Shown in pieces: positions 24,745-32,967 of a DNA stretch of 64,000 bases (position 1 is its first letter; each line of letters begins with the position of its first letter). The position numbers and the translations under genes are program-made. Source of the DNA: Herbiconiux sp. (GTDB taxonomy: Bacteria > Actinomycetota > Actinomycetes > Actinomycetales > Microbacteriaceae); assembly GCF_023264855.1 (NCBI RefSeq), contig NZ_JAHFUW010000002.1, positions 93,021 through 157,020 on the forward strand. Reading direction: 5' to 3'. The notes under the pieces are model-generated. The model was not told the origin of the DNA and ran no database searches. It saw only the letters and a program-made list of their open reading frames with translations.

Positions 24745-26723
24745 CAGGCGGTGACCTTCTCTGAGGTGCGGGCGGGCTCCTGGCCTTCTGATCCGTAGTC
24801 AGAGGCCTCGTTCGCGGTGGTGGTGCGGGCGGCGGTGGCTCCGGTGGTGGAGGAGCTGGTGGCACCGGCGGGGCTGGTGCGGGCGGCGGGGCGGGCGCTG
24901 GTGGTGGTGGAGGAGCTGGTGGCACCGGCGGGGCTGGTGGCGGATGCGCGCGCGGCCGAGCCCGGCAGGCCGGCGACCGCGTCGGTCACCGTGGGCACCA
25001 GCTGCGGTTCCGGATGCGCACGCGCGAGTGCGAGGTGCCCCGCGAAGACCGGCTCGGTGTGCGGGAAGTCGGTGCGGAAGTGCGCGCCGCGCGACTCCTC
25101 GCGTGCCAGCGCCGACTCCACCACGAGGCGTGCGATCTGCAGCAGGTTGGCGGTCTCCAGCCGGGCGAGGTCGAGCTCCGCACCGGCCCCGGTGTCGATG
25201 CCCCACCCTGCGAGCGTCGCTCGGGCGGCTCGCAGCGCGTCGCCGTCGCGGCCGACCCCCGCGCTCGCCCACATCAGCTCGTGCAGCTCGGCCCGCGTCG
25301 GCTCATGCAACTCGGCCCGCGTGGGCTCATGCAGCTCGGCGCGACCAGGGACCGGCACGAACGCGGCGGACGCGAACGCGGGCTCCGACGGCCCGGCGAG
25401 CACCTCGGCGAGCGCGGTCGCCGCGCGGTGCGCGAAGACGAGCGACTCCAGCAGCGAGTTCGAGGCCAGCCGATTGGCCCCGTGCACGCCGGTGCACGAG
25501 ACCTCGCCCACGGCCCACAGGCCCGAGAGGGAGGTGCGCCCGTCGAGATCGGTGGCCACTCCGCCCATCCAGTAATGCGCCGCCGGAGCCACCGGTACCG
25601 GTTCGTGCGCCCAGTCGAGTCCGTTCTGACGCATGGCGGCGGAGATCGTGGGAAAGCGGCGCTCGAGCTCCTCGGCGCCGATGCCCGTGGCATCCAGTCG
25701 CACCGGCCGGCCCGTGCGTTGCATCTCGGCGGCGATTTCACGGGCCACGATGTCGCGCGGGGCGAGCTCGGCGAGCGGATGCCGCCCCACCATGAACCGC
25801 TCGCCGGCGTCGTTCACGAGCACGGCGCCGTCGCCGCGCACGGCCTCCGAGACCAGGAACGCGCCCGGCACGGCCAGCGCCGTCGGGTGGAACTGCACGA
25901 ACTCCACGTCGGCGAGCACCGCGCCCGCGCGCCAGGCGGCCGCCGCCCCATCGCCGGTCGCGACGACGGGGTTCGTCGTGAACGGGTACAGCTGACCGAT
26001 GCCCCCGCTGGCGAGCACGACGGCGTCGGCGGCGAGTACCTCGCGCGCGCCTCCGCGCACGACCTCGACCCCCACCACCCGGCCGGCCGATCCCGGCGTC
26101 GCGTTGCCATCCGAATCCGCGCCGAAGGACTCGCCCGCCGCGTCCGGAACCGCGCCCACAGCCTCGTCCGCGGCATCCGGAGCCGTCACCAGGTCGGCCA
26201 GGAACGTCGACGACATCACCGCGATGCCCGCCCAGCGGACGGCGCGCACGAGGGCGCTCTCGATCGAGAGACCGGTCGCGTCGCCGCCCGCGTGCAGGAT
26301 GCGGTGCATCGAGTGCGCGCCCTCCAGCCCGGCGTCGAACGGGGCGTCGGCGGCACCGCCCTCGCGGTCGAAGCCCACGCCCCAGGCGATGAGGTCGCGG
26401 ATGCGCTCGGGTCCGTCACCGCAGAGCGCGGCCACGGCGGCCGGATCGGACAACCCCGCCCCGGCCACCAGCGTGTCGGCGATGTGCGACTCGACGGTGT
26501 CGCCCGGCATCACGGCGGCGGCGATCCCACCCTGCGCGTAGCGGGTGTTGCTGTCGTCGATCGTCGACTTGGTCACGACGGTCAGCTCGATCGGCACCCC
26601 GATCTCCCGGCACCGCGCCTTCAGCGTCAGCGCGGTCACGAGCCCTGCGACCCCGCTGCCCACCACGACCACCCGCCGGGCCCGTCCGCGCTCCGCGCCA
26701 CCCGCCGCCTCGTGCGCGGTCAC
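24744..26723 (-). CDS. nadB: L-aspartate oxidase with repeat-bearing C-terminal extension
   Basis: 659 residues against roughly 530-570 for typical relatives. FAD-dependent; oxidises L-aspartate to iminoaspartate for NadA. The dinucleotide site V-V-V-G-S-G-V-A-G-L is at about 17-26, R-Y-A-Q-G-G-I-A-A-A at about 64, and G-V-H-G-A-N-R-L-A-S-N-S-L-L-E about 405-420. Extra material: an Asp/Ala-rich insertion (about 175-210), three 8-residue repeats H-E-P-T-R-A-E-L (about 460-482) and a Ser/Thr/Ala tail of ~75 residues built from a 60-base duplication. The GTG start at 26723 overlaps the nadA stop (GTGA). Confidence 0.92.
   Translation of the reverse strand: MTAHEAAGGAERGRARRVVVVGSGVAGLVTALTLKARCREIGVPIELTVVTKSTIDDSNTRYAQGGIAAAVMPGDTVESHIADTLVAGAGLSDPAAVAALCGDGPERIRDLIAWGVGFDREGGAADAPFDAGLEGAHSMHRILHAGGDATGLSIESALVRAVRWAGIAVMSSTFLADLVTAPDAADEAVGAVPDAAGESFGADSDGNATPGSAGRVVGVEVVRGGAREVLAADAVVLASGGIGQLYPFTTNPVVATGDGAAAAWRAGAVLADVEFVQFHPTALAVPGAFLVSEAVRGDGAVLVNDAGERFMVGRHPLAELAPRDIVAREIAAEMQRTGRPVRLDATGIGAEELERRFPTISAAMRQNGLDWAHEPVPVAPAAHYWMGGVATDLDGRTSLSGLWAVGEVSCTGVHGANRLASNSLLESLVFAHRAATALAEVLAGPSEPAFASAAFVPVPGRAELHEPTRAELHEPTRAELHELMWASAGVGRDGDALRAARATLAGWGIDTGAGAELDLARLETANLLQIARLVVESALAREESRGAHFRTDFPHTEPVFAGHLALARAHPEPQLVPTVTDAVAGLPGSAARASATSPAGATSSSTTTSARPAARTSPAGATSSSTTGATAARTTTANEASDYGSEGQEPARTSEKVTA
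24843..24939. repeat. 60-base-period direct duplication in nadB tail
   Basis: A 37-base block (24843-24879) recurs unchanged at 24903-24939, exactly 60 bases later, encoding S-P-A-G-A-T-S-S-S-T-T twice. The period keeps the frame, so it only lengthens the NadB C-terminal tail. Confidence 0.85.
25278..25349. repeat. three 24-base tandem repeats in nadB
   Basis: Units CTCRTGCARCTCGGCCCGCG plus four bases, at 25278, 25302 and 25326, encode an 8-residue repeat. The third unit is partly degraded. Confidence 0.8.
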
Positions 26724-28006
26724 GGCCGGGCCGCGAGCATCCGCTCGAGGGCCACGCGGGCCGGCACGGCCACGTCGTCGGCCACGGTGATCTGGTTCAC
26801 CACGCGACCGGCCACGAGTTCCTCGAGCACCCAGGCCAGGTAGCCGGGGTGGATGCGGTACATCGTGGAGCAGGGGCAGATCACGTCGTCGAGGCAGAAG
26901 ATGGTGTGCTGCGGGTACTCGTTCGCCAGTCGCTGCACGAGGTTGATCTCGGTGCCGATGGCGAAGGTGGTGCCGGCGGGCGCCGCCTGGATCGCCTTCA
27001 CGATGAAGTCGGTCGAGCCGGCCGAGTCGGCCGCGTCTACGACCGGCATCGGGCACTCGGGGTGCACGATCACGCGCACGTCCGGGTGCTCGGCCCGCGC
27101 CTTCTCGATCTGCGCCACCGTGAAACGCTTGTGCACCGAGCAGAAACCGTGCCACAGGATGACCTGCGCATCGAGCAATTCCTCCGAGGTCGAGCCGCCG
27201 AAGGCCTTGCGCGGGTTCCACATCGGCATCCGCTCGAGCGGCACGCCCATCGCTTTGGCCGTGTTGCGGCCGAGGTGCTGGTCAGGGAAGAACAGCACCC
27301 GCTGCCCGCGCTCGAAAGCCCACTCGAGCACCGTCGCCGCGTTCGACGACGTGCACACGATGCCGCCGTGCCGACCACAGAAGCCCTTGAGGTCGGCCGA
27401 GGAGTTCATGTAGGTGACGGGGATGATCGGCACGCGACCCGAAGCATCCGGCTCGGTGCCGTAGATGTCTTCGAGCTGGGCCCAGGCGTCTTCGACCGAG
27501 TCGATGTCGGCCATGTCGGCCATCGAGCATCCGGCGGCCAGGTTGGGCAGGATGACCGACTGCTCGGGTCGTGCCAGGATGTCGGCGGTCTCGGCCATGA
27601 AGTGCACGCCGCAGAACACGATGGCCTCGGCATCCGGAACCGTCAGCGCCGCGTTCGCCAGCTGGAACGAGTCGCCCACGAAATCGGCGTACTGCACCAC
27701 CTCGTCGCGCTGGTAGAAGTGGCCGAGCACCACGACGCGGTCGCCGAGGGTCTCTTTGGCACGACGGATGCGGGCGTCGAGCTCGAGCTTCGAGGCCGTC
27801 TTGTACTCCTCGGGCAGCTGCCCCTGGCGGGGTGCCTCGGCCGGGATCGGATCGGCCATCGAGGCGCCCGGCCCGTACGACGGCGGCTGCAGGTCGAAGA
27901 CCCAGGGTCCCTCCGCGAGTTCGGGCGTGCACGTCGAACCCGAGACGCCCGGGGCGCCCTGGGTGATGAGCTGGATCTCGTTGTCGACCGACAGCGTGCG
28001 GGTCAT
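26720..28006 (-). CDS. nadA: quinolinate synthase NadA
   Basis: 428 residues; condenses iminoaspartate with dihydroxyacetone phosphate to quinolinate using a [4Fe-4S] cluster. Candidate cluster cysteines are in F-C-G-V-H-F-M-A-E-T (about 153), H-P-E-C-P-M-P (about 315) and D-D-V-I-C-P-C-S-T-M-Y (about 380). The core G-H-F-Y-Q-R-D-E-V (about 115) is typical. An N-terminal extension of ~70 residues with F-D-L-Q-P-P-S-Y-G is the long actinobacterial form. The ATG at 28006 overlaps the nrtR stop (ATGA). Confidence 0.95.
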   Translation of the reverse strand: MTRTLSVDNEIQLITQGAPGVSGSTCTPELAEGPWVFDLQPPSYGPGASMADPIPAEAPRQGQLPEEYKTASKLELDARIRRAKETLGDRVVVLGHFYQRDEVVQYADFVGDSFQLANAALTVPDAEAIVFCGVHFMAETADILARPEQSVILPNLAAGCSMADMADIDSVEDAWAQLEDIYGTEPDASGRVPIIPVTYMNSSADLKGFCGRHGGIVCTSSNAATVLEWAFERGQRVLFFPDQHLGRNTAKAMGVPLERMPMWNPRKAFGGSTSEELLDAQVILWHGFCSVHKRFTVAQIEKARAEHPDVRVIVHPECPMPVVDAADSAGSTDFIVKAIQAAPAGTTFAIGTEINLVQRLANEYPQHTIFCLDDVICPCSTMYRIHPGYLAWVLEELVAGRVVNQITVADDVAVPARVALERMLAARP

Positions 28007-28845
28007 GTTCGCGGCTTTCTCGAGGGGGTGGTGGTGGATCGCGCCAGAGGCCCGCGGTCGACGGGTTCGGCGCTGTTGTTGTAGCGGTAGAGCTTCGGAG
28101 GGCGGTAGCTGGTGCCCGTGACGCGTTTGCCGGTGGGCACCACGGTGTTCGAGCTCTCGATCTGGCGGCGGAAGTTCGCCGGGTCGAGCGTGCGGCCGAG
28201 CACGGCCTCGTGCACCTCGCGCAGTTCGGCGAGGGTGAAGGTGTCGCCGAGGAACGCGTGCGCGATGCGGCTGTACTCCACCTTGTTGCGCAGCCGCCAG
28301 AGGGCGTACTCGATGATGACGTCGTGGTCGAAGGCGAGGTCGGGCAGATCGTCGACCGAGAACCAGGCCACGTTGGTGGGCTCGGGGGCTCCGGATGCGG
28401 TGGTCCCGGATGCGCCGGTCCCGGATGCCGCCCCGGCGTCGACTCCGGATGCCCCGGCTCCCGCCGCGCTCGCCTCGTCGGCGTTCACGAGCGCCCAGTA
28501 CACGATCGACACGACCCGGTCTTTGGCGCCGGCCGGCGAGCGGTCGAGGGTGCCGAAGGCGTAGAGCTGCTCGAGGTACCCCGGTTCGAGGGCGGTGGTG
28601 GCCGCGAGCGTGCGCGCAGCGGCGGCCTCGAGGTCTTCGTCGAGCCCGATCGGCCCGCCCGGTAGCGCCCACCGCCCCTCATACGGCGGCCGGATGCGCC
28701 GCACCAGCGGCAGCCACAGGCTCGGCAGGGCGGCGGTCGGCCGGTCGGGCCTCAGCCCGAAGATCACGGTCGACACGGCGAGCGCGATCGCTCCCGGTGT
28801 CGGCTCCGTCGCCGGCTCCGCAGTCGTCGCATCCTGCTGGGCCAT
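28003..28845 (-). CDS. nrtR: NrtR-type Nudix repressor of NAD biosynthesis
   Basis: 280 residues. A Nudix-like domain (about 15-170) has G-G-P-I-G-L-D-E-D-L-E-A-A-A-A but lacks the catalytic R-E-x-x-E-E core, as expected for a ligand-sensing, non-hydrolytic Nudix. A winged-helix C-terminal part (about 195-275; L-A-E-L-R-E-V-H-E-A-V-L-G and N-F-R-R-Q-I-E) is the NrtR DNA-binding domain. An Ala/Gly/Ser insertion (about 120-150) is peculiar. The ATG at 28845 is preferred to the GTG at 28854 because AGGGGG lies eight bases upstream. It heads the nad operon and overlaps nadA; ADP-ribose or NAD-related ligands would relieve repression. Confidence 0.88.
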   Translation of the reverse strand: MAQQDATTAEPATEPTPGAIALAVSTVIFGLRPDRPTAALPSLWLPLVRRIRPPYEGRWALPGGPIGLDEDLEAAAARTLAATTALEPGYLEQLYAFGTLDRSPAGAKDRVVSIVYWALVNADEASAAGAGASGVDAGAASGTGASGTTASGAPEPTNVAWFSVDDLPDLAFDHDVIIEYALWRLRNKVEYSRIAHAFLGDTFTLAELREVHEAVLGRTLDPANFRRQIESSNTVVPTGKRVTGTSYRPPKLYRYNNSAEPVDRGPLARSTTTPSRKPRT

Positions 28846-28858
28846 CTCGCTCACCCCC

Positions 28859-28885
28859 TAAAGGTGAACTCGACTATAACCCTTA
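28859..28885. promoter_or_regulatory. candidate NrtR operator and promoter of nad operon
   Basis: Inverted repeat TAAAGGT ... ACCCTTA (six of seven pairs) with a 13-base centre. The centre contains TATAGT (minus strand, 28873-28878), a good -10. It starts 14 bases upstream of the nrtR ATG. Confidence 0.55.
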
Positions 28886-28910
28886 AGGTCGCGATAACCC
28901 AAACCGACGG

Positions 28911-29669
28911 TCATGAACCTCGGATGCGGCGGCCCAGCTCTGCCGCGTACTCGGCCACGGTCTCGGCCAGAGTCGGCCACTCCCCCGGCGGGAAGCGGTC
29001 TCGCGCGAAGGTGACGGTGATGCCGGCGGCCGGCCAGCCGGTGTGGTCGCGCACGGCCACGGCCACCGAAGCCAGGCCGCTCGTGACATCGCCGTCCTCG
29101 GCCGCGAAGCCCGCCGCGCGCACTTCGTCGAGGGCTCGGGAGAGCTGCGAGTAGCGGAACGGCTCGCCGTCGCGCCCGGCGGCGGCCGGGGCATCCCGGT
29201 ACAGGGCCCGCAGCTGCGACTTCGGCAGCGTCGCGAGCAGCGCGCGTCCGCTGGCCGTGCGGTGGGCCGGAAGCCGCACCCCCACGTCGGTCACCAGAGC
29301 GGGGCGGCGGGGTGCGCGCTCCTCCACGAGGTAGATGACGTCGCTGCCGACGAGCGCCGCCAGGTGTGCGCTCTCGCCGAGCCGGTCGACGAGGTTCGCC
29401 AGCAGCGGGCGGCCGAGCCGGGCCAGCGGTGCTTGGCGCGCGAAGCCCGCGCTGAGCTCGAACGCCGCGACGCCGACGCCCCAGCGCCTGATCTCGGGAA
29501 AGCGGATGGCGTAGCCGTGCGTCTCCATCGCCGTGAGCAGCCGGTACACGCTCGAGCGCGGGAGGCCGAGGGCCGCGGCGATGGAGGCGGCCGTCACCGG
29601 GCCGCGCTGCTGCGCCAGGTGGCTGAGCACGCGCAAGGTGTGGTGCGCGGTGGGGACTCCGTCGGACAT
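28911..29669 (-). CDS. IclR-family regulator, probable hut regulator
   Basis: 252 residues. The winged helix is at about 10-60 (V-T-A-A-S-I-A-A-A-L-G-L-P-R-S-S-V-Y-R-L-L), followed by the IclR effector domain (V-G-V-R-L-P-A-H-R-T-A-S-G-R-A-L-L-A at about 130; D-V-T-S-G-L-A-S-V-A-V-A-V at about 195). The ATG at 29669 follows AAGGGAG. Divergent from hutU across a perfect palindrome; the effector is probably urocanate or another histidine breakdown product (inference from context). Confidence 0.88.
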   Translation of the reverse strand: MSDGVPTAHHTLRVLSHLAQQRGPVTAASIAAALGLPRSSVYRLLTAMETHGYAIRFPEIRRWGVGVAAFELSAGFARQAPLARLGRPLLANLVDRLGESAHLAALVGSDVIYLVEERAPRRPALVTDVGVRLPAHRTASGRALLATLPKSQLRALYRDAPAAAGRDGEPFRYSQLSRALDEVRAAGFAAEDGDVTSGLASVAVAVRDHTGWPAAGITVTFARDRFPPGEWPTLAETVAEYAAELGRRIRGS

Positions 29670-29697
29670 CCGTCTCCCTTCCGGCCGGCAGGTCTAT

Positions 29698-29715
29698 TGT
29701 CCCACGGGTGGGACA
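29698..29715. promoter_or_regulatory. IclR operator between iclR and hutU
   Basis: TGTCCCACGGGTGGGACA: 8-base arms TGTCCCAC/GTGGGACA around GG, perfect. It sits 28 bases upstream of the regulator start and 53 upstream of hutU. Confidence 0.7.
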
Positions 29716-29721
29716 GATGAT

Positions 29722-29744
29722 CGCCGGAGGCCGTTCCTCCGGCG
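29722..29744 (+). other. stem-loop in hutU leader
   Basis: CGCCGGAGG-CCGTT-CCTCCGGCG, a perfect 9-bp stem ending 24 bases before the hutU ATG. It could mask or space the ribosome site. Confidence 0.5.
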
Positions 29745-29768
29745 GGCCGAGTGCGCTGGTATCGGACC

Positions 29769-31496
29769 ATGACCATCCACGCCGCTACGACGCCCGCTTC
29801 CCAGCAGCCCGCCCACGGCCCGCGCCCGGTGCGCGCCGCTCGTGGATCCGCCCTCACCGCCAAGAGCTGGCAGACCGAGGCGCCGCTCCGGATGCTGATG
29901 AACAACCTCGACCCCGAGGTGGCCGAGCGGCCCGACGATCTCGTCGTGTACGGCGGCACCGGCAAGGCCGCCCGCAGCTGGGAGGCCTTCGACGCGATCG
30001 TGCACGCCCTCGAAGACCTCGAGGCCGACGAGACACTGCTCGTGCAGTCGGGCAAGCCCGTCGGCGTGTTCCGCACGCACGAGTGGGCACCCCGTGTGCT
30101 GATCGCCAACTCCAACCTGGTGGGCGACTGGGCCACCTGGCCCGAGTTCCGGCGCCTCGAAGCGCTCGGGCTCACCATGTACGGCCAGATGACCGCCGGA
30201 TCATGGATCTACATCGGCACCCAGGGCATCCTGCAGGGCACCTACGAGACCTTCGCGGCCATCGCCGACAAGCGCTTCGGCGGCACCCTCGCGGGAACCC
30301 TCACCCTCACCGGCGGGGCCGGCGGCATGGGCGGCGCGCAGCCGCTGGCGGTCACACTGAACGAGGGCGTGGTGCTGATCGTCGATGTCGATCCCGCGCG
30401 GTTGCGCCGCCGCGTCGAGCACGGCTACCTCGACGAGATGACCGACGACCTCGACGACGCGATCGCCCGGGTGGTGGCGGCCAAGGCCGAGCGGAGGGCG
30501 CTGTCGGTGGGGCTGGTCGGCAACGCCGCCGAGATCTTCCCCGAGCTGCTGCGCCGCGATGCGCCGGATGCGTCCGGCGCGTCCGGCGCGATCGGCATCG
30601 ACATCGTCACCGACCAGACCAGCGCGCACGACCCGCTCAGCTACCTACCCGCCGGCGTCGCCCTCGCCGACTGGGCGCGCGAGGCCCAGGCGGATCCGCA
30701 GGGCTTCACCGAGAAGGCCCGCCGCTCCATGGCGGCCCAGGTCGAGGCGATGGTCGGGTTCCAGGATGTCGGCGCCGAGGTGTTCGACTACGGCAACTCC
30801 ATCCGGGCCGAGGCCGAGCTCGGCGGCTACGAGCGGGCGTTCGCCTTCCCGGGGTTCGTGCCCGCGTACATCCGCCCGCTGTTCGCCGAGGGGAAGGGAC
30901 CGTTCCGCTGGGTGGCGCTCTCGGGCGACCCGGCCGACATCGCCGCGACCGACCGGGCCATCCTGGAACTGTTCCCGCACGACGAGAAGCTGCGGCGCTG
31001 GATCACCCAGGCCGGCGATAAGGTGCACTTCGAGGGCCTGCCGGCGCGCATCTGCTGGCTCGGCTACAAAGAGCGGCACCTGGCCGGGCTGAAGTTCAAC
31101 GAGATGGTGGCCTCGGGCGAGCTCAGCGCGCCGATCGTGATCGGCCGCGACCACCTCGACTCGGGCTCGGTGGCCTCGCCGTACCGGGAGACCGAGGGCA
31201 TGGCCGACGGGTCGGATGCGATCGCCGACTGGCCGCTGCTGAACGCGCTGCTCAACACCGCCTCGGGCGCCACCTGGGTGTCGCTGCACCACGGCGGCGG
31301 GGTGGGCATCGGGCGCAGCATCCATGCCGGACAGGTGGTGGTGGCGGATGGCACCCCGCTGGCGGCCGAGAAGATCGAGCGCGTGCTCGTGAACGACCCG
31401 GGCACCGGAGTGATGCGCCACGTCGACGCCGGCTACGAGCGCGCGGCCGACGTGGCCCGCGAGCGCGGCCTCCGCGTGCCGATGTGGGAGGTGTGA
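29769..31496 (+). CDS. hutU: urocanate hydratase
   Basis: 575 residues; NAD-dependent conversion of urocanate to imidazolonepropionate, step two of histidine degradation. It starts with a ~25-residue unordered stretch, then the family text N-N-L-D-P-E-V-A-E (about 48), the NAD site [10 protein letters not shown] (about 188), and the C-terminal [13 protein letters not shown] (about 508). The ATG at 29769 (M-T-I-H) is preferred to 29751. First gene of hutU-M20-hutF-hutI; divergent from the IclR regulator. Confidence 0.96.
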   Translation: MTIHAATTPASQQPAHGPRPVRAARGSALTAKSWQTEAPLRMLMNNLDPEVAERPDDLVVYGGTGKAARSWEAFDAIVHALEDLEADETLLVQSGKPVGVFRTHEWAPRVLIANSNLVGDWATWPEFRRLEALGLTMYGQMTAGSWIYIGTQGILQGTYETFAAIADKRFGGTLAGTLTLTGGAGGMGGAQPLAVTLNEGVVLIVDVDPARLRRRVEHGYLDEMTDDLDDAIARVVAAKAERRALSVGLVGNAAEIFPELLRRDAPDASGASGAIGIDIVTDQTSAHDPLSYLPAGVALADWAREAQADPQGFTEKARRSMAAQVEAMVGFQDVGAEVFDYGNSIRAEAELGGYERAFAFPGFVPAYIRPLFAEGKGPFRWVALSGDPADIAATDRAILELFPHDEKLRRWITQAGDKVHFEGLPARICWLGYKERHLAGLKFNEMVASGELSAPIVIGRDHLDSGSVASPYRETEGMADGSDAIADWPLLNALLNTASGATWVSLHHGGGVGIGRSIHAGQVVVADGTPLAAEKIERVLVNDPGTGVMRHVDAGYERAADVARERGLRVPMWEV

Positions 31497-31764
31497 CCGT
31501 GCAGCGGGCTGCGCTCGCGCCCCCGCCCACCCCCACGCCCACAGCGGTGCCCGCCCTCGCGACCTCCTCCGTAGGCGAAGCTGCCGCATCCGTAGGCGAA
31601 GCCGCCGCATCCGTGGTCGGAGCTGCCGAACCGATGGAGCGGCACTCGTCCTCCGGATGCACGCTCCATCCGTTCGGTCGACGCCGCGCGTTCTCCATCC
31701 ATTCGGCAGGACCCACCCGGTGCGAGGGCGCGCCGGGTGCCCGTGTGGGCGCGAGGGTGCAGCC
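31497..31764. repeat. repeat-rich spacer between hutU and the M20 gene
   Basis: 268 bases. Two direct copies of CCGTAGGCGAAG-Y-YGCCGCAT (about 31570 and 31591) are followed by an inverted pair CCGAACCGATGGAGC (31626-31640) / GCTCCATCCGTTCGG (31663-31677), 14 of 15 pairs. A third partial copy CTCCATCCATTCGG begins near 31693. A 94-codon open frame runs through it and ends GTGA at the next start, but composition looks non-coding. Confidence 0.6.
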
Positions 31765-32967
31765 GTGAGCGGGCGCAGCCTGCTCGACGGGCTGGGCGAG
31801 ATCACGGAGGTGGGGCGCGATCGGCGGCGGGGCGGGTGGTCGCGGCACCTCGGCGACGACGGGGAGGTGCAGCTGCGCGAGTGGTTCCGGGAGCGCGCCG
31901 CGCGGCTGGGACTCGACGTCGAGACCGACCGCAACGGCAACCTCTGGGCCTGGTGGGGAACGCCGGGTCCGGATGCGGTCGTGACCGGCAGTCACCTCGA
32001 TTCGGTGCCGGGCGGCGGCGAGTTCGACGGCCCGCTGGGCGTCGTGTCGGCACTGGAAGCCGTCGCGCGGCTGAAGGCCGCCGGCGTCGTGCCGACACGG
32101 CCCGTCGCCGTGATCGTGTTCGCCGAGGAGGAGGGCTCGCGCTTCGGCCGCGCCTGCCTGGGCTCCCGGCTGATGACGGGCGACATCGATCCCGCACTGG
32201 TGCGCTCGCTGCACGACGCCCACGGCGTGCCGTTCGACCGCGCGGCGGCCGCGGCCGGCTTCGATCCCGCACAGATCGGCGCGGATCCCGAAGCGCTCGC
32301 CCGCATCGGCCTGTTCCTCGAACTGCACGTCGAGCAGGGCCGCGGTCTGATCGACCTCGACTCCCCCGTGGCTGTGGCGTCGAGCATCCTGGCCCACGGT
32401 CGCTGGCGGCTGCGCTTCGAGGGTGAGGGCAACCACGCGGGGGCGACCCGGATGCGCGACCGCCGCGATCCGCTGGTGGCCGCCGCGGCCGGCGTGCTCG
32501 AGGTGCGCACCGCAGCCGCGGCCCTCGACGCCCGCGCCACCGTGGGGCGCATCGAGGCCACTCCCGGCGGCACCAACGTGATCGCCTCGCGCGCCGAGTT
32601 CTGGCTCGACGCCCGCGCCGACTCCGACGCCCAGACCCGCGACCTGGTTTCCCGGATCGCCGAGCAGGCGGCCGCCGCGGCCCGCGCCGAGGGCTGCACG
32701 GTCGAGGTGGTCGAGGAGTCGTGGAGCGGCGAGGTGCGGTTCGATCCCGCGCTCCGAAATCGCCTGTCGGCCGCGCTCGGCGTCGTGCCCGCCCTGCCGA
32801 GCGGTGCCGGGCACGACGCCGGCATCCTCGCGGCGCACGTTCCCTCGGCGATGCTGTTCGTGCGCAATCCCACCGGGATCTCGCACGCCCCCGACGAGCT
32901 CGCCGAACTCGCCGACACCGTGCGCGGGGTCGACGCTCTCGAGACCGTGCTGCGGGGTCTGCTGTGA
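31765..32967 (+). CDS. M20-family amidohydrolase (allantoate/N-carbamoyl-amino-acid hydrolase type), probable HutG replacement
   Basis: 400 residues. Metal-binding and catalytic motifs of the family are present: G-S-H-L-D-S-V-P-G-G-G-E-F-D-G (about 74-88), A-E-E-E-G-S-R-F-G (about 122), and G-A-G-H-D-A-G and G-I-S-H-A-P-D-E near the end. Relatives hydrolyse allantoate, ureidoglycine or N-carbamoyl amino acids. Here it sits between hutU and hutF, just where N-formylglutamate deformylase (HutG) is expected, so it may release formate from N-formylglutamate. The GTG at 31765 gives M-S-G-R-S-L-L; the stop overlaps hutF by four bases. Confidence 0.85.
   Translation: MSGRSLLDGLGEITEVGRDRRRGGWSRHLGDDGEVQLREWFRERAARLGLDVETDRNGNLWAWWGTPGPDAVVTGSHLDSVPGGGEFDGPLGVVSALEAVARLKAAGVVPTRPVAVIVFAEEEGSRFGRACLGSRLMTGDIDPALVRSLHDAHGVPFDRAAAAAGFDPAQIGADPEALARIGLFLELHVEQGRGLIDLDSPVAVASSILAHGRWRLRFEGEGNHAGATRMRDRRDPLVAAAAGVLEVRTAAAALDARATVGRIEATPGGTNVIASRAEFWLDARADSDAQTRDLVSRIAEQAAAAARAEGCTVEVVEESWSGEVRFDPALRNRLSAALGVVPALPSGAGHDAGILAAHVPSAMLFVRNPTGISHAPDELAELADTVRGVDALETVLRGLL

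Noticed and set aside
24843..25349. Repeats in nadB as CRISPR or mobile element
   Set aside because: Both repeat sets keep the reading frame, lie inside one protein, and have no spacers or terminal inverted repeats.
26724..27221. Upstream extension of nadB into nadA
   Set aside because: The text is an out-of-frame reading of NadA; the GTG at 26723 gives a normal NadB N-terminus.
31484..31768. 94-codon frame between hutU and the M20 gene, ending GTGA at the next start
   Set aside because: It is built from short DNA repeats and an inverted repeat, has no ribosome site or recognisable fold, and begins inside hutU. Kept only as a repeat-rich spacer.
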